A stretch of DNA of 58,217 bases from COMBO-56-21 sp038852315 (lineage in GTDB: Archaea > Thermoplasmatota > Thermoplasmata > UBA10834). The notes below the pieces were generated by a model. That model worked only from the letters and a program-made list of their open reading frames with translations. It searched no databases and was not told the DNA's origin. The position numbers and the translations under genes were made by a program. Shown piece after piece: positions 32,708-41,913 of this stretch (within the stretch, counting starts at the first letter, position 1; every line of letters starts with the position of its first letter). The stretch lies in assembly GCA_038852315.1 (NCBI GenBank), contig JAWCKF010000009.1, positions 1 through 58,217 of the forward strand. The letters run 5' to 3'.

Positions 32708-33670
32708 ATGGCGTTGCTCGAGGTCACAGACCTTAGGACTTATTTCAAGACGCAGGAAGGGACGCTCAAGGCCGTGGACGGCATCGGATTCTCGCTCGAG
32801 AAAGGCCAGGCTATGGGACTGGCGGGCGAATCCGGTTGCGGCAAGACGACCGCCGCTCTGTCCATCATGAAGCTTCTCCCGGCGAACGGGTACATTGCGG
32901 GAGGCACCATCAACTTCATGGGCCAGGACATGTCGAAGGTGACGGGCGACAAGCTCCGGTCGATAAGGTGGCGGGACATATCCATCATATTCCAGGGCGC
33001 CATGAACGCCCTCAACCCTGTGAAGCGGGTCGGCGACCAGATCATGGAGCCCATACTCCTCCACGAGAACGTGGACGAGGAGGTGGCTCGGAAGCGCGTC
33101 CGCGAGCTGTTCAGCCTTGTCGGGATAAACCCCAACAGGATCAGGGAGTACCCGCACGAGTTCAGCGGCGGCATGAGGCAGAGGGTGATGATCGCCATGG
33201 CGCTCGCCTGCAGGCCCAAGCTGGTGATAGCTGATGAGCCGACGACAGCGCTCGACGTCATGATCCAGGCGCAGATACTCCAGCTGATGAAGACGCTTCA
33301 GACCGAGCTGGACCTGGCGATGATCATAATATCGCACGACCTCTCCGTGCTGGCCGAGACCTGCGACCTATTGAGCATCATGTACGCCGGAAAGATAGTC
33401 GAGCGCTCGACCGCGGTCGAGGTGTTCGCCAATCCCCAGCATCCGTACACTAAAGGGCTGATAGCGGCGTTCCCGAACATCAAGGGTGACCGCAAGATGC
33501 CAGCATCGATAGCTGGCAACCCGCCCAACCTGATAAACCCGCCCCCGGGCTGCAGGTTCGCGGACAGGTGCTACATGGCGCAGGCCGTCTGCAGGCTGGA
33601 GGAGCCGCCTCTGGTCGAGGTGCTGCCAGGCCATTTCGCTGCATGCCACTTCGTGCAGCCCAGGAGGTGA
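32708..33670 (+). CDS. oppD: Peptide ABC transporter ATP-binding protein (OppD type), second locus
   Basis: Peptide-import ATPase of about 320 residues, starting at ATG 32708 after GAGGGGGA. Walker A is GESGCGKTTAALS, Q-loop FQGAMNALNPVKR, signature FSGGMRQR, Walker B LVIADEPTTALDVM; the C-terminal CRFADRCYMAQAVC...C cysteine pattern is present. Unlike the copy at 14636 it lacks the long insertion. It forms a pair with the next gene, but no permease or binding-protein gene is nearby, so the pair must use permeases encoded elsewhere, perhaps at 15898-17768. Confidence 0.92.
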   Translation: MALLEVTDLRTYFKTQEGTLKAVDGIGFSLEKGQAMGLAGESGCGKTTAALSIMKLLPANGYIAGGTINFMGQDMSKVTGDKLRSIRWRDISIIFQGAMNALNPVKRVGDQIMEPILLHENVDEEVARKRVRELFSLVGINPNRIREYPHEFSGGMRQRVMIAMALACRPKLVIADEPTTALDVMIQAQILQLMKTLQTELDLAMIIISHDLSVLAETCDLLSIMYAGKIVERSTAVEVFANPQHPYTKGLIAAFPNIKGDRKMPASIAGNPPNLINPPPGCRFADRCYMAQAVCRLEEPPLVEVLPGHFAACHFVQPRR

Positions 33671-33676
33671 TGTCGG

Positions 33677-34783
33677 ATGGTCAAAGATGTAATCGCTGTC
33701 GAGAATCTTCAGGTGTGGTTCCCTGTGAGGAGAGGCTTCATAGAGAGCCTGACCTCGAGGGAGCAGAAGTGGGTGAAGGCGGTCGACGGGGTCTCATTCA
33801 ACATCAAGGAGAAGGAGATATTCTGCCTGGTCGGAGAGTCAGGGTGCGGCAAGACGACCACGGGGAAGGCCATACTGAGGCTGGTCGAGCCCACTGGAGG
33901 CAAGGTCAAGTACTACGGCAGCGGCCTGACTCCGGAGCTGATAAAGGAAGCGGCCGAGGAGGCTGTCAGGCGGAAGCTGATGAAGCCCGAAGAGGCCAAG
34001 AAGGACATCGATGCCGGTGGGGTCGAGGTCCGTTTCCTGCACAAGTCCAAGATGAAGGCCTTGCGACAGAAGATGCAGATGATCTTCCAGGACCCCTACG
34101 AGAGCCTCAACCCCAAGCAGTCGATATACGACATAGTTGCCGAGCCGCTCGTGGTGAACAACCTGGGCGCGAACGAATCCGAGAGGGAGCAGCGTGTCAA
34201 GAAGGCGCTTGAGGATGCCGGCCTGAGGCCGCCGAAGGACTTCATGTGGAGATACCCGCACGAGGTGTCCGGGGGCCAGCGGCAGAGAGTGGGCATTGCC
34301 GGCGCGCTCGTGCTCGACCCTGCCTTCCTGGTGGCTGACGAACCTGTCTCGATGCTTGATGTCTCGATAAGGTCAGAGATACTCAAGCTGATGCTCGACC
34401 TCAGGGAGAAGAAGGGGCTCACCTATCTGTTCATCACGCACGACCTCAGCGTCGCCTACGTGTTCAGCGACAGGATAGGGATCATGTACTTGGGCAAGAT
34501 CGTCGAGCTGGGACCGACCGAAGAGGTCATCAAGGACCCAAGGCACCCGTACACGAAGGCTCTGATATCGGTGGTGCCCAAGCCCGACCCGAGGATGAAG
34601 ACGGAAAAGATCATCCTCAAGGGCGAGCGGCCCGACCCTGCTAACATACCGCCAGGCTGCAGGTTCCACCCGAGGTGCCCCTTCGTGATGGACATCTGCA
34701 AGAAGAGCGAACCTGGACCTATACATGTGTCCCAGGAGCACTGGGTATCCTGCTGGCTCGAGTCAGGAGAGGTCAAGCGGTGA
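33677..34783 (+). CDS. oppF: Peptide ABC transporter ATP-binding protein (OppF type), second locus
   Basis: A 368-residue ATPase with Walker A GESGCGKTTTGKAI, Q-loop FQDPYESLNPK, signature VSGGQRQR and Walker B FLVADEPVSMLDVS, then the C-terminal CRFHPRCPFVMDIC motif. Between Walker A and the Q-loop an insertion of about 45 residues (near 80-125, charged, with LIKEAAEEAVRRKLM) makes it longer than the copy at 13627. The gene overlaps the S58 peptidase start in GTGA. Confidence 0.92.
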   Translation: MVKDVIAVENLQVWFPVRRGFIESLTSREQKWVKAVDGVSFNIKEKEIFCLVGESGCGKTTTGKAILRLVEPTGGKVKYYGSGLTPELIKEAAEEAVRRKLMKPEEAKKDIDAGGVEVRFLHKSKMKALRQKMQMIFQDPYESLNPKQSIYDIVAEPLVVNNLGANESEREQRVKKALEDAGLRPPKDFMWRYPHEVSGGQRQRVGIAGALVLDPAFLVADEPVSMLDVSIRSEILKLMLDLREKKGLTYLFITHDLSVAYVFSDRIGIMYLGKIVELGPTEEVIKDPRHPYTKALISVVPKPDPRMKTEKIILKGERPDPANIPPGCRFHPRCPFVMDICKKSEPGPIHVSQEHWVSCWLESGEVKR

Positions 34784-35874
34784 CCAGGCCGAGGGCGAGG
34801 GAAGCCGGCATCTGGTTCGGGGAACTCCCGACCGGACCGAAGAACATGATAACCGACGTGCCGGGCGTCAGGGTCGGACACTGTACCGTGATCCGCGGCG
34901 CTGGCCAGCTCAGACCAGGCGAAGGCCCTGTCAGGACAGGCGTGACCGCGATACTCCCCCACACTAGGAATCTCTTCCGCGAGCCCGTGAAAGGCGCGTA
35001 CTTCGACATGAACGGCTGTGGCGGCCTCGGGGGCGCTCTGCAGATACGCGAGTTCGGGCTCATCGAGACGCCTATACTCCTGACCAACACCATGTCGATG
35101 GGGGCGGTTTCGGAAGGCATCATCAGATACATGCTTAGGAGCAACCCTGAGATCGGGAGGGATGCTGACACGATTATACCGATAGTCTCCGAGTGCGACG
35201 ACAGCTTCCTGAACGACTCGCAGGGCCTGCATGTGAGGGCCGAGCACGCTATAGCAGCCATCGAGGATGCGAAGCCTACGGTCGTCGAGGGCGCGGTCGG
35301 GGCGGGCACTGGGATGACATGCTACGACTTCAAGGGAGGCATAGGGACCTCATCCAGGGTCGTGTCGCTCGAGAGCGGAAAGTTCACTCTGGGAGTGCTA
35401 GTCCTGTCGAACCACGGCGACAGGACTCAGCTCAGGATAGATGGCGTGCCTGTCGGTGCGCTGCTCCCCGCGCCTCCGAGGAAGCGACAGGAATCGGGCT
35501 CGATAGTGATGGTTGTCGGCACGGATGCGCCTTTGGACGCGCGCCAGCTGGGGAGGGTGGCCAGGCGGACCGCCATGGGCCTCGCGCAGACGGGCTCGTG
35601 CTCGCACAACGGCAGCGGGGACATCGCAATCGCGTTCTCGACGGCGAACGTCCACGACAGGACCAGGGAAAAGGGGCTCGTGACTGAGAGGCTGCTCCAG
35701 GACAAGGACATGGATCCCCTGTTCCAGGCGACGGCCGATGCCACTGCTGAGGCCATCATCAACTCCCTCTTCAAGGCGGAAACCGTCGAGGGCAGGGATG
35801 GGAACACCTCCTTCGCGCTCCCCATCGACCAGACTCTGGAGATACTGAGGGCGCACAACAGGCTGAGGCTGTGA
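34780..35874 (+). CDS. P1/DmpA family aminopeptidase (peptidase S58)
   Basis: Self-processing N-terminal-nucleophile aminopeptidase; relatives release N-terminal amino acids, including D-alanine or beta-amino acids, from short peptides. GTG 34780 overlaps the oppF stop. The 364-residue product begins with NMITDVPGVRVGHCTV, a family hallmark, and includes VEGAVGAGTGMTCYDFKGGIG. The self-cleavage site is expected before the serine in ESGSIVMVVGTDAPL (about residue 240), giving alpha and beta chains. GSCSHNGSGDIAIAFS follows. No signal peptide, so it acts on imported peptides. Confidence 0.92.
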   Translation: MTRPRAREAGIWFGELPTGPKNMITDVPGVRVGHCTVIRGAGQLRPGEGPVRTGVTAILPHTRNLFREPVKGAYFDMNGCGGLGGALQIREFGLIETPILLTNTMSMGAVSEGIIRYMLRSNPEIGRDADTIIPIVSECDDSFLNDSQGLHVRAEHAIAAIEDAKPTVVEGAVGAGTGMTCYDFKGGIGTSSRVVSLESGKFTLGVLVLSNHGDRTQLRIDGVPVGALLPAPPRKRQESGSIVMVVGTDAPLDARQLGRVARRTAMGLAQTGSCSHNGSGDIAIAFSTANVHDRTREKGLVTERLLQDKDMDPLFQATADATAEAIINSLFKAETVEGRDGNTSFALPIDQTLEILRAHNRLRL

Positions 35875-35956
35875 ACGTGCCCCGCGTCCCACGCTTTCAG
35901 TTAGCTTTTTCGTGGGCGATAGCAATCTGAGACACGGCCCTCTGGAGGCTCCGAAC

Positions 35957-37177
35957 ATGCCAAGCAGCTCGACCGACGCGTTTTCGAAGGTCAGGCGCTC
36001 AGTGTCGAGGTCCGAGATCGAGAAGCTCGTCAAGGAGCTGGTGAAGATACAGAGTCATCGGGATGTCCCTACGAGGGAGCGGGATGTGGCCGAGCACCTC
36101 TACGAGTTCCTTACGGACGAGGGCGTGGAGGCGAAGCTGAGGAAGGTAGAGAAGGACCGGCCGAATGTTATCGCGAGGATCGACGGCGTAAATGGCGGCA
36201 AGAGGCTCATGCTGAACGGGCACATGGACACCGTGCCCGCATACGATATGGACATAGAGCCCTTCTCGCCGCGTGTCGCGAGCGGGAGACTGTATGGCAG
36301 GGGCGCGCTCGACATGAAAGGAGGCCTCGGGGCGATGGCCATGGCTTTGGTGGCCCTGCGTCGGGCTAGGGTGAAGTTGACGGGTGACCTGATACTGACA
36401 GCGGTCGTAGGCGAGGAGGACAGGAGCGAGGGCACCGAGGACATCGTCCTGAACGGTCCGAAGGCAGACATGGCGATCGTGGGCGAGCCGACAGGTCTCG
36501 AGATCCAGCCAACCCACAGAGGCTTGGAGTGGCTGTCCGTTCACTTCTACGGCAAGGCTGCCCACGGAGGGCAGGCAGACCGGGGTGTGAACGCGATATC
36601 GAAGGCTGCGAGGTTCGTGAGGGCCGTCGAGGAGGAACTGGTGCCCCGGCTGCAGGCCAAGAAGAGCAGGTACACGCTGCCTCCGACGATAAACCTGGGA
36701 GTGATACAGGGCGGACAGCAGCCGAGCTCGGTCGCGGACCACTGCGTCATACGCATAGACAGGCGATGGATTCCCGAGGAGAAGCTCGAGACCGTGTTCA
36801 CCGAGATATACCAGATATTCGACAAGCTCAGGGCTGACGACCCCCAGTTCAGGGCAAAGCTGGTGAGGGATTCGTCGAACTTCAAGACCATGACGCACGT
36901 GCCGAACGTGGTTCCGCTCGACCATCCTATCGTGAGGTCGCTCAGATCCGCGGTCAAGACGGTTACTGGTCGGCCGGCCAAGACATCGACCTTCTGGGGA
37001 TGGACCGACGCTGCCCTGCTGACACACTTTGCCAAGACGCCGGCGGTCGTCTTCGGCCCAGGGGGTGCGGGCGCGCACTCACGAACTGAGTACGTGAACT
37101 GTCAGGATCTCCTGACGTGTTCATGGGTCTACTCGACAGTCGCGCTCGAAGTCTGCGGGGTCGCCGGGAGCCGCTAG
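35957..37177 (+). CDS. M20-family metallopeptidase (ArgE/DapE/CPG2-like)
   Basis: Di-zinc amidohydrolase of about 406 residues. Metal ligands and catalytic residues: GHMDTVPA (His, Asp), GRGALDMKGG (bridging Asp), VGEEDRSEGTE (Glu pair), GEPTGLEIQ, and the distal histidine in GPGGAGAHSRTEYV. The lid domain lies between about 195 and 305. A GTG at 35912 would add 15 residues; neither start has a clear ribosome site. Family substrates range from N-acetylornithine and succinyl-diaminopimelate to dipeptides; its place between an S58 aminopeptidase and a D-aminoacylase favours peptide or N-acyl amino acid hydrolysis. Confidence 0.88.
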   Translation: MPSSSTDAFSKVRRSVSRSEIEKLVKELVKIQSHRDVPTRERDVAEHLYEFLTDEGVEAKLRKVEKDRPNVIARIDGVNGGKRLMLNGHMDTVPAYDMDIEPFSPRVASGRLYGRGALDMKGGLGAMAMALVALRRARVKLTGDLILTAVVGEEDRSEGTEDIVLNGPKADMAIVGEPTGLEIQPTHRGLEWLSVHFYGKAAHGGQADRGVNAISKAARFVRAVEEELVPRLQAKKSRYTLPPTINLGVIQGGQQPSSVADHCVIRIDRRWIPEEKLETVFTEIYQIFDKLRADDPQFRAKLVRDSSNFKTMTHVPNVVPLDHPIVRSLRSAVKTVTGRPAKTSTFWGWTDAALLTHFAKTPAVVFGPGGAGAHSRTEYVNCQDLLTCSWVYSTVALEVCGVAGSR

Positions 37178-38784
37178 GCGATGCTGGGAGAATGCCTGAG
37201 GACCCTGCCAGCCCGCTCTTTTGTGTGCTCGCCCTGCTCAACGGTGATCATCCCGTTGACAAGCACATAGTCTATTCCCTCCGGGTACCTCCTCGGATCC
37301 TCGAAAGTGGCGGTGTCACGGATTCTCCCAGGGTCGAATACGACTATGTCCGCGGCCATGCCAGGCGCCAGAACACCCCTGTCGGTGAACCCAAGCCTCG
37401 AAGCCGGCAGTGACGTCATCTTCCTGATTGCCTCCTCCAGCGTGAGCAGCTCCTTCTCAAGGACGTACCTCCTGAGTACTCGGGGGAATGTCCCGAAGGA
37501 CCGCGGGTGTACGGCCGAACTCGAACGCGGACCGTATGCGGATTCCGCACAGCCGTCTGAGCCTATCGCAGCAAGGGGGTGCGCGAGGACGGTGATCACA
37601 TCGTCCTCCGATATCTCATGGAACACAGCAGAGACGTGGTCCTCCTCTTCGACGATCAGATCCAAAACGACTTCTGCGGGATTCTTCCCGAGCGCCTTGG
37701 CGATCTCAGAAATGGAGGCGTTCTCAAATCGCTTGTTCTTTTCGCTCTTGATATCGATGACCACTATCTTGTCCCATCCGATCTCTGCAGCGCTCGCCTC
37801 CCACTCCTGCGACGGCGTCTCCATCTCGGCTGCAAGCCGCGGACGAAGCGAGCTATCTTTCGCGCGACGTATGACGGCTTCCTTTCCCCCCTCTCTGGCC
37901 CACGGCGGCATGACCGAGTCGAGGGAGGTGCATGAGGCAGTGTACGGGTAGACGTCAAACGCGACATCTACGCCATCCGTCCTGGCAGCCTCTATGATCT
38001 GGATGGTCTCAACAACCTTCCCCCAGGAGGCAGACCCGCAGGCCTTGTGATGAGATATCTGCACCCGCACACCTGCAGCGCGCCCGATGGCGATCGCTTC
38101 TTCGACTGCCTTCACCAGGGTCCTGCCTTCGCCCCTTATGTGGCTAGCATAGATCCCGCCCAGCGATGAGGCGACTGCCGCAAGCGAGGCCAGCTCCTCC
38201 GTGGATGCGAAGCATCCGGGGGCATATATCAGCCCCGAGGAAAGGCCGAACGCGCCTTGGATCACGGCCTCGGCGACCATGTTCCTCATCCGTTCCAGCT
38301 GTTCCCCGGTAGGGAGGACATTCGAGTCCCCCAATACCGCCCTTCGGATGTTCTCCGCTCCCACGAAGGTCGCAACGTTGACCGAGGGGCTGGCGTTATG
38401 GAGCCTGAGGAGATACTCATCCATCGATGTCCAGTCGACTTTCACGCACAAATCCCGGGCGAGGTCCTCAGCGTAGTCCCTTGCAGACCCAACCAGCGGA
38501 GCACCCGAGCTGCCACAGTTCCCGACGACCTCTGTCGTCACACCCTGCCTCACCTTGCTCTCGGCAAGCGGGTTCCCTAGCAGATGCAGATCGGAGTGCG
38601 AATGAATGTCGATGAAACCCGGGCACACGATCTTGTCCGTGGCATCAATCACGACAGCGGCGTCGGAACCTGACCGCGGGGTCAGGCGGGAGATTCTCGT
38701 GCCATCAATTGCGACATCAAGCCTCCTCGGTGGCGTCCCCGTGCCGTCTACGACAGTTCCGCCTCTTATCAGTATGCTGTGCGT
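37174..38784 (-). CDS. N-acyl-D-amino-acid deacylase (D-aminoacylase), apparent ACG start
   Basis: Amidohydrolase-superfamily enzyme freeing D-amino acids from N-acyl derivatives. Metal motifs: DIHSHSD, EVVGNCGSSGAP (Cys ligand), SHIRGEG and QISHHKACG; the C-terminus has GVLAPGMAADIVVFDP. The first ATG/GTG/TTG in frame (GTG 38652) would cut off the conserved N-terminal beta-strands. Homologous sequence (HSILIRGGTVVDGTGTPPRR) extends upstream to ACG 38784, which sits 5 nt after GAGGAGGGG exactly where an ATG is expected, and a TATA box lies at 38845-38853. An ACG start or a mutated start codon is inferred. About 536 residues. Its 3' end overlaps the M20 gene by 4 nt. Confidence 0.85.
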   Translation of the reverse strand, partial: THSILIRGGTVVDGTGTPPRRLDVAIDGTRISRLTPRSGSDAAVVIDATDKIVCPGFIDIHSHSDLHLLGNPLAESKVRQGVTTEVVGNCGSSGAPLVGSARDYAEDLARDLCVKVDWTSMDEYLLRLHNASPSVNVATFVGAENIRRAVLGDSNVLPTGEQLERMRNMVAEAVIQGAFGLSSGLIYAPGCFASTEELASLAAVASSLGGIYASHIRGEGRTLVKAVEEAIAIGRAAGVRVQISHHKACGSASWGKVVETIQIIEAARTDGVDVAFDVYPYTASCTSLDSVMPPWAREGGKEAVIRRAKDSSLRPRLAAEMETPSQEWEASAAEIGWDKIVVIDIKSEKNKRFENASISEIAKALGKNPAEVVLDLIVEEEDHVSAVFHEISEDDVITVLAHPLAAIGSDGCAESAYGPRSSSAVHPRSFGTFPRVLRRYVLEKELLTLEEAIRKMTSLPASRLGFTDRGVLAPGMAADIVVFDPGRIRDTATFEDPRRYPEGIDYVLVNGMITVEQGEHTKERAGRVLRHSPSIA

Positions 38785-38844
38785 GGGTGCCCCTCCTCGG
38801 TCCCTCCAATATACCTGGCTGACCAGGATGAACAGCCACCCCGG

Positions 38845-38853
38845 TTATTTAAT
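38845..38853 (-). promoter_or_regulatory. TATA box of the D-aminoacylase gene
   Basis: Minus-strand ATTAAATAA; predicted transcription start near 38822, giving a leader of about 38 nt that contains GAGGAGGGG before ACG 38784. Confidence 0.55.
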
Positions 38854-38884
38854 CATGCGTGTCGCCACCGTCGTCCGAAGACAC

Positions 38885-38894
38885 GATTATATCT
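38885..38894 (+). promoter_or_regulatory. TATA box of dapF
   Basis: GATTATATCT is centred 27 nt before ATG 38917, so dapF is probably leaderless and begins there rather than at the upstream in-frame ATG 38779. Confidence 0.65.
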
Positions 38895-38916
38895 GCGCTT
38901 GTATTCTCCAGGCGCG

Positions 38917-39777
38917 ATGCGTCTCGAGTTCGAATTCGTGAAGTATCAGGGCTGCGGGAACGACTTCATACTCAGGGACGAGCTCGGACTGAAGAAAACC
39001 CCTGACAGGCTTAGAAGCAAGCTGGCCAGAGTGCTCACTCACAGACGCTTCCAAGTCGGCGCCGATGGGATACTGTTCATCGAGAGTGCCAAGGGCTATG
39101 ACGGTTCCATGAGGCTCTTCGAGCCCGCCGGGAACGAGGCGGACATGTGCGGTAACGGGGTAAGGTGCGTGGCGGCCTACCTCACTGAGAAGCTGAAGAA
39201 GGTGGAGGTCGACATACTGACGCGGGACGGACCCAAGCATGTGACGAAGGTCGGAGATCAGTACAGAGTCGACATGGGGCCTGTGAGGACTCGCAGATCT
39301 GACCTCGCGGCGTACCTGACTGACAAGGGCGACCCTGAGGACTCGATGCTGGACTTCTCTGTGCGCGCGCTAGGCCGGAGCTTCAGCGGCTCGATCGTCA
39401 ACTCTGGGGAGCCGCACATAGTTATCAGGAGGAGATCCATCGACAGACTGGACGTGCGCGCAATCGGGGATTCAGCCAACGCTAACACGAAGCGGTTCCC
39501 GAGGGGGGTCAACCTGGACTTCGTGCATGTAACCGGCCCCCACGAAGTCAGGATACGGACTTATGAAAGAGGCGTCTACGACGAAACCTACGCATGTGGC
39601 ACGGGAGCCACGGCCTCGGCCGCAGTGGCCCTGATGCAAGGATGGGTCAGACCTGGCCCCGTGAGGGTCGTCACAAGAGGCGGCCGAATGACCATCGAGA
39701 TGGGAAAGGATGGGAGAGCCTTGATGACCGGCCCCGCCGTGCGCGTGTTCGAGGGGGTCGTCATTGTGGACGTGTAG
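38917..39777 (+). CDS. dapF: Diaminopimelate epimerase
   Basis: Converts LL- to meso-diaminopimelate for lysine synthesis, without cofactor. The 286-residue product has KYQGCGNDFIL at the start, the two catalytic cysteines in ADMCGNGVRC and YACGTGATA, and the substrate-binding NSGEPHIV. The upstream part of the open frame overlaps the divergent D-aminoacylase leader and is rejected. Because a divergent lysine 2,3-aminomutase and degradative operon lie nearby, both lysine synthesis and breakdown appear encoded in this region. Confidence 0.94.
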   Translation: MRLEFEFVKYQGCGNDFILRDELGLKKTPDRLRSKLARVLTHRRFQVGADGILFIESAKGYDGSMRLFEPAGNEADMCGNGVRCVAAYLTEKLKKVEVDILTRDGPKHVTKVGDQYRVDMGPVRTRRSDLAAYLTDKGDPEDSMLDFSVRALGRSFSGSIVNSGEPHIVIRRRSIDRLDVRAIGDSANANTKRFPRGVNLDFVHVTGPHEVRIRTYERGVYDETYACGTGATASAAVALMQGWVRPGPVRVVTRGGRMTIEMGKDGRALMTGPAVRVFEGVVIVDV

Positions 39778-39784
39778 CCAGGTC

Positions 39785-41131
39785 TCACTTCATCTTCCTG
39801 AGGACCTCATCTGCCGCGGCGAGTGTGCGCTCGACGTCGGCCGAGCTGTGCTCGGTGCATGTGTAGAGCGGCTTGTCAGGGTGATAGTGTATCCCCCTCG
39901 CGAGCATGCCATAGTCGAACTGCTGCCTGAGCTTCGCGTCGCATCTGGCCGCGTCCCTGTAGTCACAGATCCTGCCCTTGGTGAACACGATGTTGAACGT
40001 CGAGTACGGACCGACCGCATAGGCGTCGAACCCGTGCCTCTGGAACAGGTCGTTCAACCCGTCCCTGAGCTTGTCTGTCATCCTGTTCAGCGCAGGATAG
40101 GTCCCGGGCTCCTCGAGCACATCGAGGGTCGCCATCCCGGCCGCGAGGACTGTCGGATGGCCGTTGAAGGTCCCGCCGTGGAACACCCTCTCGTTCTTCG
40201 GCCGCGTCACAGGGTTGACGACGTCCATGATCTCCCTCCTGCCCATGAAGGCGCCGCACGGGAACCCTCCGCCCATGATCTTGCCGAGGGTTATCATGTC
40301 AGGCTCGACCCCATAGGTTGTGCACGCACCGCCCATCCGGTCCATCCTGAACCCGGACATGACCTCGTCGAACACGAGGACTATTCCGAGCTCGCTGGTG
40401 ATCTCCCTTACGGCCCGCAGGAACTCGACTTCTGGCACGACGAATCCTCTCTGCACGGGCTCCATTATGACCGCTGCGAGCTCGTCCTTGTGCGCCCTCA
40501 GCAGTCGCTCGGTGTTCTCGATGTCGTTGTACGGCAAGACCAGCACGTTCCTGAGGATGGCCTCAGCGGTGCCTAAAGACCCAGGGACGCTGAGAGGGGC
40601 GCTGTCAGGGCCTGCTGAATCCACGGGCGGAGCGAGGCTGACCAGGACCTCGTCGTAGGAGCCGTGGTACGCGCCCTCGAACTTCGCTATCTTGCCCTTC
40701 CTCCTGTATCCCTTCGCGACCCTCAACGCATGCATCGTCGCTTCGAGCCCGGAGTTGGTGAACCTGACGAGGTCCGCGAACGGGAATATCCTCTTCAGCC
40801 TCTCTGCCATCCTCAACTCGAGCTCGTGGGGGGCGCCGAAGGTCTGGGAGCCGTCGTGCTCGAGCTGCCTCCTGACGGCCTCGACCACCCTCGGGTGGGC
40901 GTGGCCAAGTATCAGTGGGCCGAAACACAGCATGTAGTCGACGTACTCGTTCCCGTCGAGGTCCCAGAGATGCGACCCTTTGGCCCGCTTTGCGTAGACC
41001 GGGTAGGGGGCGTAGAACTTGACGTTGCCAGTCACACCTCCGGGAAGGTGCTTCTGCGCCTCGGCGAACCTCTCGGCACTCCGCCGTGTCCTGGCCTTGA
41101 ACTCCTCGACGGGGTCCCATCCCGCAGACAT
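39785..41131 (-). CDS. Class III aminotransferase, glutamate-1-semialdehyde-aminomutase-like
   Basis: PLP enzyme of 448 residues. The fold-type I class III pattern is clear: DLDGNEYVDYMLCFGPLILGHAHPRV, FTNSGLEATMHALRVAKGY, VFDEVMSGFRM and the PLP lysine in ITLGKIMGGGFPCGAFMG. It resembles HemL but its context is not haem synthesis: it is the last gene of an operon with CoA-transferase, DUF35, HMG-CoA-synthase-like and thiolase genes, beginning 6 nt after the CoA-transferase beta gene. Beta-amino acid aminotransferases belong to this same GSAM-like group, so transamination of a beta-amino acid, perhaps beta-lysine from the divergent aminomutase, is the favoured inference. Confidence 0.85.
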   Translation of the reverse strand: MSAGWDPVEEFKARTRRSAERFAEAQKHLPGGVTGNVKFYAPYPVYAKRAKGSHLWDLDGNEYVDYMLCFGPLILGHAHPRVVEAVRRQLEHDGSQTFGAPHELELRMAERLKRIFPFADLVRFTNSGLEATMHALRVAKGYRRKGKIAKFEGAYHGSYDEVLVSLAPPVDSAGPDSAPLSVPGSLGTAEAILRNVLVLPYNDIENTERLLRAHKDELAAVIMEPVQRGFVVPEVEFLRAVREITSELGIVLVFDEVMSGFRMDRMGGACTTYGVEPDMITLGKIMGGGFPCGAFMGRREIMDVVNPVTRPKNERVFHGGTFNGHPTVLAAGMATLDVLEEPGTYPALNRMTDKLRDGLNDLFQRHGFDAYAVGPYSTFNIVFTKGRICDYRDAARCDAKLRQQFDYGMLARGIHYHPDKPLYTCTEHSSADVERTLAAADEVLRKMK

Positions 41132-41137
41132 CCAGGC

Positions 41138-41899
41138 TCACCTCAAGTATACCTTCCCCGGGTCGAGAGCCCTCAGCGTCGCAAGCTCCTTCTCGCTCGG
41201 CGGGGGTGTCTGCTCCAGCCTGTCCGCGACCTTGAGCTTCCAGGGGGTGTTCTGTTGCACTTTCTCAACGGTCACGCCAGGGTGCAGGCTAGCCAGCATC
41301 ATCTCGCCCGTCTCCTCGTCGAACTTCATGGTGCACAAATCTGTTATCACGGCGTACGGCCCGCCTCCCTGGAGTCTCAGCTTCTTCCAGTTGGCCTTCC
41401 CATCCACGAATCCGGGGCTGGTTCTGAAGTCCACCTTCTCTACGAACCTGCGGGATTCGTGCGGCGTCACGACTATGATCTTCTTGACGTTGGAGGCTAT
41501 GTCGCACGCACCACCGCTGCCGGGCAACCTGACCTTCGGGGAAGCGTACGGGCCTATCACGGTCGAGTTGATGTTGCCGAACTTGTCTATCTGGGCACCT
41601 CCGAGGAAACCGACATCGATCTTCCCTCCCTGGAGGTAGTAGGCGAACTGCTCGTACATCGAGCATATGCTCTTGGCGCCAGTCACGAGAGACGGGTCAC
41701 CTATCGATAGAGGCATCCTGTAAGGGTTTGAGCCCACAGCGCCTGACTCGTAGACCATGTTCAGGTTCGGCGCCTGTAGCCTTTTTGCGAGGTTGGCAGC
41801 TAGGTTCGGCTCGCCCACTCCCACAAGCACTGACTCCCCGTCTTTCAGCTCTCGCGCAGCCACGACTATCCTCAGCTCCACAGACGAATACTCTGCCAT
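41138..41899 (-). CDS. CoA-transferase beta subunit (glutaconate/3-oxoacid type)
   Basis: Class I CoA-transferase subunit of about 253 residues. The catalytic glutamate is expected in MVYESGAVGSNPYRMPLS (about residue 50), and FLGGAQIDKFGNINSTVIG plus LPGSGGACDIAS are the conserved nucleotide-side motifs. Start ATG 41899 follows the alpha-subunit stop by 14 nt; a longer reading from 42031 is out of keeping with the family. With the preceding gene it forms a heteromer that moves CoA from an acyl-CoA to a free acid. Steroid-type hydrolases of this family are an alternative, but the ESG glutamate favours a transferase. Confidence 0.88.
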   Translation of the reverse strand: MAEYSSVELRIVVAARELKDGESVLVGVGEPNLAANLAKRLQAPNLNMVYESGAVGSNPYRMPLSIGDPSLVTGAKSICSMYEQFAYYLQGGKIDVGFLGGAQIDKFGNINSTVIGPYASPKVRLPGSGGACDIASNVKKIIVVTPHESRRFVEKVDFRTSPGFVDGKANWKKLRLQGGGPYAVITDLCTMKFDEETGEMMLASLHPGVTVEKVQQNTPWKLKVADRLEQTPPPSEKELATLRALDPGKVYLR

Positions 41900-41913
41900 C
41901 TCCGCGCACCCCC

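Noticed and set aside
39785..41131. Annotation as hemL (haem synthesis)
   Set aside because: No other haem gene is nearby, and the operon consists of CoA-thioester genes; only the general class III fold is certain.
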